A stretch of DNA of 14,215 bases from Gammaproteobacteria bacterium (GTDB taxonomy: Bacteria > Pseudomonadota > Gammaproteobacteria > Pseudomonadales > Azotimanducaceae): the NCBI GenBank assembly GCA_030432795.1, contig JAUILW010000032.1:1-14215 (forward strand), read 5' to 3'. The position numbers and the translations under genes were made by a program. Of the stretch, positions 14,130-14,215 are shown in pieces (position 1 is the stretch's first letter; every line of letters begins with the position of its first letter). The notes beneath the pieces were generated by a model. It searched no databases. It saw only the letters and a program-made list of their open reading frames with translations, and was not told the origin of the DNA.

Positions 14130-14215
14130 GGCGCAGGCCCCAGAACGTCGACAAAAAATGGAAATGGCGCGAGTGTTTCGAGGCATGCGCTGTCCAGCGC
14201 CTGCGGCTCGAGATC
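14126..14215 (-). CDS. C-terminal 29 codons of an unidentified upstream operon gene (partial)
   Basis: Upstream of the ABC ATPase one minus-strand frame stays open from the window edge to a TGA at 14128-14126 that overlaps the ATPase ATG as ATGA. The encoded tail begins DLEPQALDSACLETLAP and ends FPFFVDVLGPAP. The exact ATGA overlap matches the other junctions of this operon, which is the main reason to treat it as the end of a real gene rather than leader sequence. The family cannot be recognised from this fragment; no start or domain is visible. If real, the ABC operon starts outside the window and no promoter should be sought between 14130 and 14215. Confidence 0.5.
   Translation of the reverse strand, partial: DLEPQALDSACLETLAPFPFFVDVLGPAP

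Noticed and set aside
14149..14215. Start of a divergent plus-strand gene near the right edge (ATG at 14158 or 14164)
   Set aside because: No ribosome site, and the opposite strand carries a frame that ends in an exact ATGA overlap with the ATPase, which explains the stretch better.
1..14215. Search for CRISPR arrays, tRNA/rRNA, insertion sequences, integrases, defence or toxin-antitoxin genes
   Set aside because: No spaced direct repeats, cloverleaf sequence, transposase motifs or known defence domains were seen; the only tandem repeat is the coding SGLEE repeat.

Overview
The window is high-GC, densely packed bacterial DNA. Short intergenic gaps, ATGA/GTGA stop-start overlaps, frequent GTG and TTG starts, and the mix of acyl-CoA/alcohol metabolism, a GST, a DUF3089-type protein and NatA/NatB-like ABC genes suggest a free-living, probably gammaproteobacterial, chromosome. 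That placement is inference; no rRNA, tRNA or phylogenetic marker is present. I see no insertion sequence, phage gene or CRISPR array.

Left block (1-3715, minus strand). A tightly spaced set reads ArsR/SmtB-type repressor -> cation diffusion facilitator -> SDR dehydrogenase -> acyl-CoA synthetase -> N-terminus of a probable DUF3089 protein running off the left edge. The repressor carries a complete alpha-5 zinc site (D-x-H-x10-H-x2-E). A sequence very close to the known SmtB/CzrA 12-2-12 operator overlaps the predicted transcription start, behind a recognisable promoter. Metal-responsive, autoregulated control of the repressor and transporter is therefore well supported. The surprise is that lipid/alcohol-metabolism genes follow with almost no gap.

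Middle block (3759-10409). A divergent gene encodes a large secreted alpha/beta-hydrolase lipoprotein. It converges, with a 19-bp tail overlap, on a small unrecognised ORF that follows a secreted aspartic protease with two retropepsin-like lobes (DSG and DTG). A GST-family gene (minus) then diverges from a TetR repressor (plus), with a 7-8-7 palindrome between them. TetR overlaps a membrane alpha/beta-hydrolase by ATGA. After that comes an orphan membrane histidine kinase with no response regulator next to it.

Right block (10406-14215, minus strand). A single operon-like run reads unknown gene (only 29 C-terminal codons in the window) -> NatA-like ABC ATPase -> NatB-like ABC-2 permease -> zinc-type alcohol dehydrogenase without the structural-zinc cysteine loop -> SDR dehydrogenase. 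The ATPase ends in a three-copy SGLEE repeat encoded by a 15-bp tandem DNA repeat just before the permease start.

No complete novel defence or mobile system is evident. The items most worth checking are the metal-sensor/lipid-gene operon, the small ORF with a non-ATG start, the two-lobed aspartic protease, the ABC-dehydrogenase operon with its tandem repeat, and the orphan kinase.
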